Below, piece by piece: positions 1 to 11,557 of a DNA stretch of 64,000 nt. Numbering within the stretch: position 1 is the first letter of the stretch; every line of letters starts with the position of its first letter. The translations under genes were made by a program, and so were the position numbers. Source of the stretch: Turritopsis dohrnii (taxonomy: Eukaryota; Cnidaria; Hydrozoa; Anthoathecata; Oceaniidae); contig BQMF02000045.1 of assembly GCA_027922465.2 (NCBI GenBank), forward strand, positions 1,302,001-1,366,000, written 5' to 3'. The notes under the pieces are model-generated. The model ran no database searches. It worked only from the letters and a program-made list of their open reading frames with translations, and was not told where the DNA came from.

Positions 1-745
1 GACTCGTCCCTCCTCTTGTGACTATGGAAAATATTGCTGTGTCCCTGGTTGTTCACGCAAAATGATTTGGGAATGGTGAATTGATTTGCTTTTTGCACGT
101 GAATAAGAAAGACATTTTCATTGGTGGGCGAAACAAACTTCTCTCTGTTTGTTTAGTACTCCTCCCAGGCTTGAATATAGAGGCATTCTTTGTGTTTCGA
201 AACAGAAAATACACGTAAAGACTCGAGTATAAACCGTGTTGATTAAGTTAGCTTCTGTGAAGCAAAATTTCGGCCTCTAGCTTCATAACATTGTGGAAAG
301 AACTAACCAGAGATTCTTCCAACACAGATATCCACAGATTATGTGCCGTTTGTCAAATAAGTATTAAACGTGTGTGGGTTTGGTCTTGCCTTACTTCAAA
401 GTCAAAACATCATCGGTTTTTGATACTATACTAAACCTGAATATAAGAACCAAAGAAAACCCTGTGTAAAAGCATTCACACGCTCTGTACGTCCAAGCTT
501 GACCCCCAGAGGTACGCTCGTCATGAATAAGATACATCTAGTGAAAACATTATACAAACACATGTTTGGCATAATGGAGAAATGTCGCATGGAACTTTGA
601 TCATATTACATTAGGATTTCTTATTGACTGGCTTGAATTGTAAATTTGAATTATGTTTTGCCTGACTTCTGAAACTGCGTTGCTGCAGAATGAGGGAGTT
701 GGGAAAGAGTGTCAAAAATCTTGAAGAAATAGTTGAAATCGTTTT
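1..745. other. non-coding, no gene seen
   Basis: AT-rich sequence with no open frame that looks coding, no recognisable RNA gene and no clear repeat ends. The only open frame near here belongs to the repeat that starts at 746. Confidence 0.5.
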
Positions 746-980
746 CAGGGACGTAGCAAGACGTTTTGAGTTGGGGGGACTCAATAAATCTCTGGTATCG
801 AAAGAGGCCCCATCATGGTTGGGGCCGATGCGCCAAGAAAATTTTTGAAAAATACTACCTCTAGATTGCCTGTAAAAGCACTCAAAATCTATAATTTCAA
901 CATGATTTTCAATTATTAGGAAAGGCAAAAACAAATTTCTCATAATTGACAAAAAAGTTTGGGGGGCTCAAGCGACAGGG
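746..980 (+). repeat. dispersed repeat beginning CAGGGACGTAGC
   Basis: The segment starts with CAGGGACGTAGCAAG and ends in a G-rich stretch (GGGGGGCTCAAG). Related pieces occur at 18545-18625, 19470-19600, 26890-26970, 27810-27930 and, inverted and partly tandem, at 52107-52500. Shared core words include AAAATACTACCTCTA and GGCCCC. It is probably a non-autonomous DNA transposon; no transposase is seen. Copies differ in which part they retain. Confidence 0.6.
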
Positions 981-1353
981 ATTAGAAAGTGAGACGTTAC
1001 AACCAGTATTTTTTACGTCTTTTATGTATTGTTGTTCTCTTTCCTACAAAAACATTGTTCACACAGACTTTTACCATCGCTTTGTGATCCCAGTGAGATC
1101 TTACCTTTCCACATTTTTATGACTTTCATTCAAAAGAGGGAACTGATTAAACACGCCAGTGACTTAAGTGACAGTGACTGAAGTGAAGTAACCGAAAAAT
1201 TAACATTTTTATGTTATGGCTACATTTCCTTTAGTACTTTTCGACATCAATAGCAACTGCAACTTTAAAGGCTTCGCAAAGTTTGTTTGTACCTATTTTT
1301 ATTGGCTAGTCATTACCAAAGATTCCTTGCTTTCTCAGAATGCAGAACCTTGT
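981..1353. other. non-coding, no gene seen
   Basis: No coding frame. The direct words AGTGACTTAAGTGACAGTGA near 1160 form a very short local duplication. Nothing else is recognised. Confidence 0.4.
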
Positions 1354-1939
1354 ATTATTATTATTATTATTATTATTAACGAATATTAATTCAGGATAAA
1401 AGTTTCAGTTTACAAAATGTACAATATATACATATAAAACTGTTTTCCTTACTTGTCCTGATCAAATAAACTAAAATAAAAGATAAAATATAATATAGAA
1501 ATTTTAATGATAAGGTGTACAATAAAAATAAATAATAAGATATAGGTAAAATTTCAGGTAGTGCAAGATCAGAAAACTAAATAAAGATTGAAACCACCAG
1601 CAAAATAGCACGAATTTGCGACAGAAGAATGATGTACTACGAACAATAGACGTATTTGCTAGAATAGAAAGAGCCTTATCGGTAATTCTATGTATCTAAA
1701 AATTCTCTTTTAGAGATATCTAATTCGTTAAAAATTTTAGCAGCACCAAAGTAAAAACTACTTCTTGAGGTTTCCAGTTTTATGGACGGAAGTTTTAAAG
1801 ATCTGAGTCTGAGATTTCTCGAAATAAACTTGACAAAAAACGCAAGATAATTTTTTTTCAATTCTGATAAAAGCGACAAAAGCGATGCAAAATGTTTTTT
1901 AAGGCGAGTCGTGGATTCATGAAGGGAAAGATAGATCAA
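1354..1939 (-). mobile_element. 3' end of a non-LTR retrotransposon (CR1/L2-like)
   Basis: Read on the minus strand, 1939-1688 encodes the last part of a LINE polyprotein. The peptide LRSLKLPSIKLETSRSSFYF followed by GAAKIFNEL matches in spacing the LINE tail at 40665-41246 (KLPEVKLEFARKSFKFQGAK then IYNEL). This is the conserved C-terminal segment found after the reverse transcriptase of CR1/L2/Jockey-type elements. Downstream on the same strand an A/T-rich 3' region ends in a (TAA)n-type microsatellite (1354-1379), the usual tail of such elements. The copy is 5'-truncated and has no intact reverse transcriptase core. Confidence 0.65.
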
Positions 1940-2187
1940 AATTCCTCAATGTTCGAACCGAATTCAAGAAGTGTTCCTCGTTTATATCTCGTTTGTTTCA
2001 ATTATGCATTTATTAATAAAGTTTGGTTTACACCATAAAACTTTCATATTTCTATGTCTAGTGTAACTGAGGGTCAAAAACAGGGAAGTTACACACATGT
2101 CTTGAAACGCAACAAATATCTTAAAATTAATTAGAATATTTTTAGACTGAGAAAAGAGGAGAATTGTAGTGCAACTTGAAGGGTTGA

Positions 2188-2253
2188 CGCTACAAAACCG
2201 CTACAAAACCGCTACAAAACCACTACAAAACCGCTACAAAACCGCTACAAAAT
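2188..2253. repeat. 11-bp minisatellite, six units
   Basis: Six head-to-tail copies of CGCTACAAAAC, the fourth with CA for CG and the last ending in T. No coding role is apparent. Confidence 0.9.
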
Positions 2254-2871
2254 GTTACCTGATACAATCACCAACAGATTTTGCTTCAATGGTGTCCTTA
2301 AAGGTGGATTTACACACAGCGAATGTTTTGCGCAAAACGAACTTTTAATTTTTGTTCTACACGCTGCAGAAACAATGTTGTAGAAAAACAAGTTTTCCGC
2401 ATGTTTTGGACCGAGAAACATGCGATTAAAATTTGCTTTGAATTTGTCTGTACTGTACCCGTTCACGATGATTTTCACCGGAATAAAATTGGTTGAAAAT
2501 CTACATACAAGTTTTTGTTATAAGCAACCAAGGTCAGACGTTAGTAGTAATGTTGCTTTAAAAATGACCATTTTTTAGTAGTAATGTCGCTTAATTTGTC
2601 GATAAGCATTAATTGAAAAAATATACATTTCCAGTCTTGAAAACTCAAAATCTAAGTACAAACTCTAGGACATAGTAACAACCTAGTGTAACAACCTAGT
2701 ATGCAACAATGTTAACAAATGTGATGTATGCTAGTTAGTGCTATGCTAGTGCTGCATCATTTCAAAATTGCTTGTTGCTTATTTATCTGAGATTCTGGTA
2801 GTACTATTGCTTAACTTTTTGAGAAAATTTACTAGCGTTGCTTATAAACGTGTTGCTTAAAAAAAAACGTG

Positions 2872-3114
2872 TTTATGCAGATATGTATTTGAGCGTCCTT
2901 CTCTTTTTATACGTGCACATACTTTCACAAAGTTTCTGTTGGGATGGTCAAGAATTAAAAATTATCGATGATATCTTCGTGACTGTTGTTTATAAAAAAA
3001 CCTATATATGCAAATATGAACTTCTCTTTTTATATGTGCACGTCACACAAAGTTTCTGTAATTTTCTATTGGAATGATCAAGAAATAGAAGTATTGATGA
3101 TATCTTCGTGACTG
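2872..3114. repeat. diverged tandem duplication of about 114 bp
   Basis: 2872-2985 and 3001-3114 share blocks in the same order: CTTCTCTTTTTATA, GTGCAC, CACAAAGTTTCTGT, TGATCAAGAA/TGGTCAAGAA, and GATGATATCTTCGTGACTG at the end. Short ORFs across it are by-products of the duplication. Confidence 0.75.
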
Positions 3115-3116
3115 GT

Positions 3117-3877
3117 TTAGAACCACGATAACGGACAGGTTCGATATGCGCGTAGTTAGTGTGTAAATTGCTCTACTTCTCAGATGCTTTGACTTCCAAA
3201 CACAAACAGCATTTCTCAGTACTTTTAGAGGGAAGTCAATTAGCAATTAGAGCCACAGGAACACAAAGAGCCGTAGGCTTTGGAGTTATTTGACAAGCAT
3301 GCCCTTTATGGAATATCTCGACCCCAAAAGGCAAATGGAGTACACCATCTCAGAACCCACAAATATCGTAGAAGTTATATGCACTCATGTCATGATTATA
3401 ACATTCCAATTGAAGGGCGGAGCAAGTAGAAGGTTTAGACCAATCTGAAAACTCAACAGCTGCATGAAAAAAGACAACAACACATGACGAGCCATCCTAG
3501 ACTTTTTCAGCCCCACCAAAGATATAGCATTGCATAGGAAAGTGCATAGCTTTTGAACTGTTCATTACTGCATACAAACTATTGTTGATTAAGAATATGC
3601 AATACACCACTCAAATAATACCAGTGAAAAATTTGAAATGATGTTCGATGCAGGATGTAGTCAGCTTTCAAAGCATGTGTACATATTTATAGATACGTAT
3701 GTATGAATTGAACGTCTCAGTAAAGGGTCAGGGTGCAGAGTACAGAGACCAGCATAATTAACACAGGCTGTTCTCGGAAAATAATTTGTGTCTGAATCAA
3801 ATATCTACAGGGATGAAACTGAAAACGACAAGTTTATTCCCAATTAAGTAATAAATTCCTTTTTATCTGGGCTATTA
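3117..3877. other. non-coding, no gene seen
   Basis: No supported exon or RNA gene. AT-rich single-copy-looking sequence up to the transposon at 3878. Confidence 0.4.
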
Positions 3878-4629
3878 CCTTATCGGCCCTTATAACGCCG
3901 GCCCTTAATTAACGCCGGTCCTTTTAACGCCGGCCCTTATTCCGCCACCCCGGATTTTCGAATTAACGCCCTTTAGGGCCGTTTTTTACGCCACCCCAGA
4001 AAAAACAAAGAAAATGCAACCTTTTCACGTTTATATTTTTATAAATAGCTAATCTGTTACAATTGCTTCTGATGGTTGTTCTTCGTCTGACTGGACTTCA
4101 ATGGTAGCACTTTCGTCGTCATTTTCTTCGTTGTCAGGTTGCTGATGTAATTCCGTTTCATTCATTAAGCTATCTGCATCTAATTCTTCTTCCATCTTTT
4201 TTGTTTGCTTGGTCACAAATTCTTCCATCTTGGACGTAATTGCCTGGTTGCCGTGTGCAAAAATCATAACAATAGGGATTTCTAATCCTCCTTCAGGAAT
4301 AGGTGAAATATTGGCAACAGTGCTTGCGACAGTGCCGGTAACTGAGCCTCCCTCTTGGATTAAACAGAAAATGTATCTCGAGATACTGTTAATATTTTGT
4401 TACAAATTGTTGTTGTGTTCATCGTTATCTTTAACCCTGTTCCTGCTGGGGGCACAAATTTAAGCCTGAATATTCAAAACAAACAGTAAAAAAATTAACG
4501 CCACTTTTGACTGATTTTTCTTGATTTTTGGGCCTTTTTTTACGCCGACCCTTATTAACACCGGCCCTAATTCCGCCACCCGCCAAAAACTAACGCCAGT
4601 AAGGGCCGGCGTTATAAGGGCCGATAAGG
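3878..4629. mobile_element. TA-flanked DNA transposon with GC-rich terminal inverted repeats
   Basis: The ends are perfect inverted repeats for 30 bp beginning CCTTATCGGCCCTTATAACG, and a TA dinucleotide sits immediately outside both ends (3876-3877 and 4630-4631), as expected for a Tc1/mariner/pogo-type target duplication. Inside the ends are repeated AACGCCGG and CGCCACCC words, which may be subterminal transposase-binding sites. At 752 bp it is non-autonomous. The interior carries one short acidic ORF on the minus strand (4049-4267). Confidence 0.8.
4049..4267 (-). CDS. acidic ORF inside transposon, possibly a transposase tail
   Basis: A 72-residue frame whose last ~45 residues are very rich in Asp, Glu, Gln and Ser (for example NEENDDESATIEVQSDEEQP). 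It lies wholly between the inverted repeats of the 3878-4629 element. Many pogo/Tigger-type transposases end in an acidic tail, so it may be the remnant 3' end of the element's transposase after internal deletion. No catalytic motif is present, so this is inference from position and composition. It could equally be a captured host exon. Confidence 0.3.
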   Translation of the reverse strand: MIFAHGNQAITSKMEEFVTKQTKKMEEELDADSLMNETELHQQPDNEENDDESATIEVQSDEEQPSEAIVTD

Positions 4630-5329
4630 TAGTTAGCACAAGTATTCTCATAGAGCCACATAAAGCCACATTTTAATTTTTCTGTTTAGATGAATGCAAT
4701 GCATATAATTTGGTTTTATCAGCGATAGTAGGGAAGATGACTGAAGGAGAAGTGAATGTCATTTTGAATGAATTTTTCACTGTTTCAGCTAATGAGTCTA
4801 ATCATAACAAGAACACGATTATCGATGTCATTATGTTGATAACGATAGTTACTGATATTGAATTTCCTACTCAGAAAAGCTATTCAGTCGCCTTCAGAAG
4901 ACCCAAACAGTCATATAAATGTTGGTTGTTTGCAGTGTACAATAAGGAAAAACTTTTGGATTAAGGACTGTCGGTTCAAAATCTCTGTTTTCTACAAAGG
5001 CTTTTTTGACTATCACTGAAGCAAGCCCATGTGACCTATATTTACCATCACATGGACATCGTCGTCAAATGAGATTGCATCAACAACACAGACCAGAAAA
5101 GAAATGAGCTCGAAATAAATGCAGAATACCTTATATACACAGTGAAAAGCAACTACGTAATGTTAAATAATAATGTGTGTTAGCACAAAAAGTTATGTGG
5201 AACTACTGAAAAAATTGTCGGAGCATAGAATGATGTAATAAATAACAAATAACATCTCTGTGCATAAAAAAATTCTATGCGTCGAACATTTTTTGTGCGT
5301 GCAAATGAGCTTTCGAATTTTGCTCTCGA
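4630..5329. other. non-coding, no gene seen
   Basis: One 84-codon open frame (4710-4964) has no recognisable domain and no convincing splice context. Nothing else is seen. Confidence 0.4.
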
Positions 5330-5515
5330 ATTTCTGTTTCTGAATTGTGACCTTATTTCGTATTTATTCGATTTGCTGTTCCACTGATTTCATCGTTTTA
5401 CAACTTCATAATAGTCTTTATTATTCCCAATTTATATTCCAATAATTAGAAGCAGCTTGAAAATCAAAAGCGAGGTAGGACACGACAACTCGACCAAAAT
5501 ACAGCGTTTAAATAC
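5330..5515. repeat. dispersed repeat, partner at 11318-11515
   Basis: Shares TGTTCCACTGATTTCAT, AATAATAGTCT-like and GACACGACAACTCG words in the same order with 11318-11515. Both copies end near CGTTTAAA. The family is unidentified. Confidence 0.6.
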
Positions 5516-6088
5516 AATGCGGTAAAATGATAAAGCTGATCCAGACTCGGCGATTACGGCGATTAAAATTCAGTGTAATGGTCGTAATCGTCTAATGTCT
5601 AAGTTCAAAAGAGGAAAACCAAGTCAATCTTCCATTACATGAAAACAAAAGAAGCCATAATGACAACTTTGTAACACTAAGACAGGTGGTCATAGACCAG
5701 AGCGAAATCATTCAGTGGGAAAGCTCTGTCATTCTGAGTAAACCGGATTAAAAACTTGTTTGTATAATGTTTTTGTAAAAATATGTGAATGGTACGCTTC
5801 CCTTTATTATTGCCTGTCTATCAAAATATACTTTATTTGTTAATTGTATCTTTAGAAATCAAAGTGTTGATATGGCAACGTACTATATTTTATTATGAAT
5901 TATCTTGGTTTGAATATTGAATGTGTTGGAAGGTAAGTTAGTGATTCCAGTTCAGAGGTCTCATAATCTCAGATCTCGCATAATAAACTTGCAAAAAAAT
6001 ACAAAAGACAAAAGCTCTTTGTCCAACTAAGTCTGCTGAAATTTAATATTAAAGCCGATCATCCTCTGGCTGGTGCACCAATGGACCG
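5516..6088. other. non-coding, no gene seen
   Basis: AT-rich spacer downstream of the minus-strand membrane-protein gene. No feature recognised. Confidence 0.35.
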
Positions 6089-6220
6089 TCATCGCCAACG
6101 GGCGTTTACTGGCCCATCATCCTGGTGGACCAATGAACCGTCATTGTCAGCGGGCGGTATGTTTTCTGGCCCATCATCGTCTGGGTTGAGCTCATGACCC
6201 TCTGGTGTTGGTGGTGCGTT
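6089..6220 (-). pseudogene. coding-like cytoplasmic tail beyond the stop codon
   Basis: After the TGA at 6223-6221 the same frame continues for 43 codons with strongly protein-like content (NAPPTPEGHELNPDDDGPEN, then PPADNDGS and HQDDGPVN). The underlying DNA is an approximately 60-bp tandem repeat with two visible units (about 6173-6114 and 6113-6062); the second has indels. Either the TGA is a recent nonsense mutation that truncated an acidic proline-rich cytoplasmic tail, or the tail is reached by an alternative splice. Confidence 0.4.
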
Positions 6221-8342
6221 TCAAAATCGTTCACAACAAATATAAATGATGTTACCAATAAGCAACAACACGAATAAAATGAGGAACAAGATAAACAGAG
6301 CCAAATATATTGTCTTATCATTATCTTCATCTAAAAAATAAGAGAAATAAATGATACCTTTAGAACATAGAAACGACATAAAGACACAAAGAATATTCAT
6401 GCTCAGTACTAAATTAATTACATCGAACCAACGACACATGGTTGGTATGTGTCGTACACATACCACTACCTTAGTCATGAACAATCAAGCGTTCAAAATA
6501 ACAAGAGGGGCCCATCAAAATACCAGTGTTAGAATATTCATGCTTAATGGACGCTGTCGTATGTTGTCAACTGACCCTGTTTCATCTGAATTGGTTTAAG
6601 AACAATATAATCACTCCGCGGCACCGTGCTGTTTTCGGTCTTGACATAACTTTTAATTGTGAATGAAATAAATTATATCTTTAAGGCATAAAAACGAAAT
6701 AAAGACGCTAAGAATATTCATGCTCAGTAAATTATTCTCCACAAACAAACGACACATACGACCACATACCTCCCTGACTTTCTTTTTGTGGTGTGAGAAC
6801 GAAGGAAGTATTCAACGTCGTCTTCTCGATATAACTTTTAATTGTGAATTTCTTTGATTCCTGTCCTTGTTTGATTCCAAGTATGAATGTTATATTATCC
6901 TTTACTATCGGACAGCATGTCACTCTTGTCTTGTTACTGTCCAAACATAATGCAAATGTTATGGGAGTAGAAGTGTCTCTTAACTCGTCACAATATACAA
7001 TCGGTTTTTCCTTGGGAGTTACGTACACTTGTGGGAAGTTGATATCTTTTTTTAACTTGAGACTGACGTAACGCTGAGATGTTGACGTCACCACTTCATC
7101 AGTTGCAACAACTAGAAAAAGAGAAAACGTTAGGGTCAAAATCAATAACAACATTTAGATGCTCCGTCAAACTAATGTTTTCAAACTAGCTTATTGTTTG
7201 TTACTATAGTAACTTATTGTTTTGAAAGAATAGAAATCATAAAAGTTCAACATCACGTGATTAGTCCGCGCTGTTATCATCAAGGACCAGTTACTCAGCG
7301 AACAAAACTGGCTGCTGTGAATGATTGAGAAGGTGTAAGTAAATGAAACCAAAGCTAGATCGATAATTCATTAAGAGGTGTTACCTACGATGCAATCTTA
7401 CATATTTCAATATCTTCATTTCGATTGCTGTCAAGGTATCAGACTCTATGACGTCATAAAAGCATTGAATTCGTACAATCAATCTGTTAAAAAACAAGAG
7501 CCTCTTGGAGATTATAACGGGAAAGACAGCATGTTTTTTTATGTACAGAGAATTATTGTACATGTGAGCCGAGAACAGCTTCAAGGTTCAGAATGTCTGA
7601 TATAATATTCGACACATGACCGAATTTTTTAAATTTCTTAAGATAATTGATGTAATGATTTCTTTTTTAATTGTTATAATACAAGCTTGAATTTCAATCA
7701 GAATGAAAAGATATTTTCCTCACTGTATATTTTTAGGGCTCGTTCTGACGTCTATCTATAGTTGAAAGTTTTAGTAAAAAATATATGCAGCAAATACTTT
7801 CATAAATACTCTCAATGAAGTCATAGAGATCCAATTTAACGACCACTAAACAGTTTGAAATGATCAAGCAGCAAGTTTCGACATATCAATGAAAGTTACA
7901 AATGTGCATGCGCAATGCACATTTCTTCTACTTTCTTCCACAAAAAAGTGAGAAATTGTGATCAGCCGAGATTTACTGAAAATTCAGCAAAAATGCAGAT
8001 TTCGGATTAGAGCTTAGTTGTTAATCTTTTTCTTATTTATCCATGACATGCATATTTTTCGTTTCTTCCACTCTTTCTTTTCCATCGGTTGTTCCTCTGA
8101 TTCTCGATGTCTTATTTGCGAAGCAATGGCTTGTGTTAGCAATCATAATGCACATATTACAACCTATGTAAGCGGTCGACCTAAGCTTGAAATATCCGTA
8201 TATTCGGTCAATAGAAGTAGTTATATTACCATGTAATCATTCATTAACAGTTGCATCAATGTTACATTCTGTTGGAAATTTTGAGTTCTAACCTACCTTT
8301 AATTAAAATAAAAATGACTAGCAAAGGTAATAACTTCTCCAT
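6221..8342 (-). CDS. small single-pass membrane protein, three exons
   Basis: Unrecognised family. Exons read on the minus strand are 8342-8297, 7111-6770 and 6330-6221, joined by phase-1 introns with GTAGGT/CTAG and GTATGT/TTAG sites, giving 165 residues. Exon 1 (MEKLLPLLVIFILIK) is a signal peptide. Exon 2 is a ~114-residue extracellular module with four cysteines (YC, LC, TCC) and NKT, NIT and NTS N-glycosylation sequons. Exon 3 gives an acidic linker (DEDNDK), a ~25-residue membrane helix (YLALFILFLILFVLLLIGNI) and the short tail YICCERF. The plan suits an Ig-like or other cell-surface receptor, but no Ig hallmark Trp is visible. The same frame stays open for 43 more codons after the stop (see 6089-6220). 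A decayed paralogue lies directly upstream. Confidence 0.6.
7438..7605 (+). other. short unexplained plus-strand ORF in the intron
   Basis: A 55-codon stretch ending in TAA at 7605 has balanced charged content (for example DVIKALNSYNQSVKKQEPLG) and could follow an acceptor-like CTGTCAAG at 7425-7437. It lies inside the first intron of the minus-strand gene. No family recognised; it may be chance. Confidence 0.15.
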
Positions 8343-9500
8343 CTTCTTCAATAAAGAGAGGTAGATAAAGTTATATGATATATAAAAAACAGATATGTAT
8401 TAATAATTCAAAACTTACTTATAAAATTTTAATAATAGATGAGTTAAGTTTCACTACTCGTTAATCGTCGACATTTTGCTCGTCGTCAAAAATGACTTTG
8501 TTTTTATTTGTTTATTTATTTATTTGTTTTTTACTTATTTTTTCTGGAATTCTTCAAATTTATTCATTTCTTCATCTTATTTTTCTTTTTGCATCACTTT
8601 TTACAGTTAGAGTCAAAAATTAGTTTTAAAATATGTTCCATTTATCTTTTAAACGTTCCTTCACAACCACCAGACACAAAACTCTTTGTGTCATTCTTTC
8701 AAACACTTTTAAAAACGTTTTCAACGCACAAATAAACAATACTATTGGCTTAATTACTATCGGTAGCAAGTCCTCATCAACAACCTATCAGTGGCAGGTC
8801 CAGAGAGTAGCCGAAACTTGTGGAGAAGCGCATTAACGTGATTTGTGCAATCAATTTGTATTACCAATGGGATTATTTGAACGTTTTATCGTTAAATTGC
8901 TAAACACCCTCCTACACATAATTCCCACTTAAATCCGCCACTGTAATCTGTTATATCTGAACTTAACTTGGAGAAACCTTGATATGAAGTAGACCTGTTG
9001 GCGTTTGTTTAGCTTTTCCTTTTCATGCAAAAAAGACGTTTTCCAAGCCTATGTGGACCTATCTGCAAAAACCACATGAATATTATGATATTAACATCAT
9101 GAAAAAACGGAAACTGCACTATAAGGCCTTATGCTTGGTTTTTAAAAAAATGTAATGTAATGAGAACACTACAAAACATATCACTTCTATCGATGAAAGC
9201 TCGAAAAAGATTATTCTGATTCGCGATGTCTGGTGTACGCACTAATAGTTTGTATCAATAACGTATATTATGGATCATTATGACATAGGCTTTGTTTGCG
9301 CAGAGAATCTAGTTCAAGCAGTTTTAGGATCAGAGTATTCTTTGTTCGTATGCTTTTCTAAGAGTTTTTACCTGAAGTGTTTAAATGCCTAGTATTCATT
9401 CATCGACATTTGCATCAATAACTGATTATCTTGAAAATTTGAGTATTAGCCTACCTGTTGATAAAATGAGACTGCTCAGAAATGGTAACAGCTTCTTCAT
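8030..9500 (-). pseudogene. decayed tandem paralogue of the 6221-8342 gene
   Basis: Exon 1 at 9500-9455 encodes MKKLLPFLSSLILST. It is 46 nt, phase 1 and followed by GTAGGC, the same size and phase as exon 1 of the neighbour (MEKLLPLLVIFILIK). About 1.2 kb downstream on the minus strand, 8240-8030 aligns at DNA level with exon 2 of the intact gene (shared word GCATTATG and flanking bases), but the matching frame has TAG and TGA stops. No third (membrane) exon is found at the expected distance near 7600. The signal-peptide exon could still act as an alternative first exon of the intact gene, since its phase is compatible. Confidence 0.45.
8504..8610. repeat. T-rich low-complexity stretch
   Basis: Runs of TTTATT and TTTTT units with little C or G. 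Hydrophobic short ORFs here are composition artefacts. Confidence 0.6.
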
Positions 9501-9749
9501 CTTTCTTACTAAAGTGATTGTTTGAAATTTACTCTTAAAATATCCACTTTTGACACTTTTCCTTTTAATCATAAAATATTAATGTTCAGATAGGTTGGAA
9601 TTGCTGACTCTCTAAAATCGACACAAGTTATAGAATATTACTCATCAATTCCAAAACAGTGTTCATTCATTATCAACAATGCATATTCCTTATTAAGAAT
9701 ATATAGCTCAAATTCGGGTCATCTTCAATAAAAATAAGTTTTACTTACT

Positions 9750-9826
9750 GTTACAGAGTTGCATATAACCACCTAAGTAAAGACCATGCTACAGAGGAGC
9801 ATATAACCACCAAAGTAAAGACCATG
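9750..9826. repeat. 39-bp direct repeat, two units
   Basis: Two adjacent copies sharing GCATATAACCACC and AAGTAAAGACCATG, with a handful of mismatches. Confidence 0.8.
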
Positions 9827-11222
9827 TGAGACGTAGATGATATGGAGGTGGTTAAAATGGATTAAGGATTCTGTTTATTGTACATATAACGTAAATATAT
9901 TTAGAATATGTAAAATATGTGTAAGGGTTAGTGTAAACGGCCACATCGATTTTTAACGATTGCCTTGAAAATATATATGACAGTTGATTTAATTTAAAAA
10001 TAATAATTTTCTTTTTGTTAAAACGTGTTGATGTATTTACGAAATTCATACATTTCAAAGACACAGGTTAAAGGAAATAGAAAAAATGAAAGGAATTTCC
10101 CTGTATAGAATACGATATTTATGAGAATGAGATATTTATATTTATGAATTTATATTTATCAATGAGTAATATGTAATATGTTTAAATACCATCAAATTAA
10201 ACATCATTATGTTTATTCGAATGAAACATTTAGATATTTATAAGTGAATCTTGGTATGGTTGTTTTATGCACCCATCGTGGAAAAAGAAACCATCCCAGT
10301 GAGAAACATTGTTGAAAATCTCTACGAGGGAGTGCATTTCTATAGAAATAAACAGACTATTTCAAAAAAAATTTTTTCCATCGCAGTGACATTTTTGGAT
10401 TTTTATCCACTGTGATAGGAGCAAACGTACTCGCTTGTAAGCTATAAATACCTTTTTCTTCATTTATAACTTACCTCACACACAAAATAAAACATAGCTA
10501 TAAAATAAATATAAATCAAATATAATTTCAGTAACAATAATTCAACTGTATTCAAAAAATTCTTTAAAAATTAATTTTTCTCGGAAATGATTATGATGTT
10601 ATCAATCGGCTTTCGCAATAGTCAGTACTTATCTATGCTGTTTGCGGAATGAAGCGAATAAAAAATTTGTTTCTACGACAACATTAAACAACATTCGACG
10701 AACATTTTTTGTTGACCGAGAGAAAAAAAACCATAGCTGGTTTTCAGTTTAAACATCTCATTAAATACACATTAGCATCTGGCCAAGATTTCGGTTGATC
10801 AATAAGAATCAACGACAATCAACGAAAAGGAGTTCGTTACAATAAATCCGTCAAAACACAATGCTTTTTACTCAGCTCATCGTCAGCTTTACAAATCCTG
10901 TATTATCTGTCAAACTAGAATTTGCAAAAATAATTACAGGAACGTTTGGTAAATTGACTCCTGTAGCGAGTATTGCTTGTCGAATGTCACAGTTAGTTTC
11001 TTCACCTTTTCTTTATAACAGACGAATCTGATATAGCTTTCGAAAAATAAAAACAGATGTAAGAAACAGACTTGGTTCTAGCTACATTGCGAAGTACTTG
11101 TTGACAGAGCGAAAATACGGTGGTCGGCGGAAGAGAATTTCAAAGTCTTCTCTGAAAGTGATCGGAAGAGCGTTAAAATTTTCTTGTTCTGTTATGCCGT
11201 TCGAACTTACAATTTTTAGATA
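9827..11222. other. non-coding, no gene seen
   Basis: About 1.4 kb of AT-rich sequence without a supported exon. Confidence 0.4.
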
Positions 11223-11285
11223 GTAGAATCCCGATAACTCGAACCCCCAATAACTCGAACTTTCAATAACTCAAATGGAAATCGA
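11223..11285. mobile_element. pogo/Tigger-type terminal fragment
   Basis: Begins TAGTAGAATCCCGATAACTCGAA and repeats AATAACTCGAA, the phrase typical of terminal repeats of pogo/Tigger-related elements. Similar phrases occur at 18455-18540, 26797-26885 and 53274-53330. No partner end is seen. Confidence 0.5.
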
Positions 11286-11317
11286 TTTTTTTTTTTTCAA
11301 TAGACCTTTCCCGAATT

Positions 11318-11515
11318 TCTGTTTATACTCTAAACTGTGACTGAGTTTCATTTCTAACCTCGTTTTCATGCGATTTATTGTTCCACTGATTTCATTACTT
11401 TTATAACTTAATAATAGTCTCTATTATTTGCAATTCCCATTCCGATAGTTAGAAGCAGTTTAAATATTAAAAGCGAGATTAGACACGACAACTCGGCCAC
11501 AATGCATCGTTTAAA
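11318..11515. repeat. dispersed repeat, partner at 5330-5515
   Basis: Diverged copy of the segment at 5330; see that entry for shared words. Confidence 0.6.
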
Positions 11516-11557
11516 CAGAGATTTGAGAAAGGTCTATTACTACTATACTTTTCCGTA

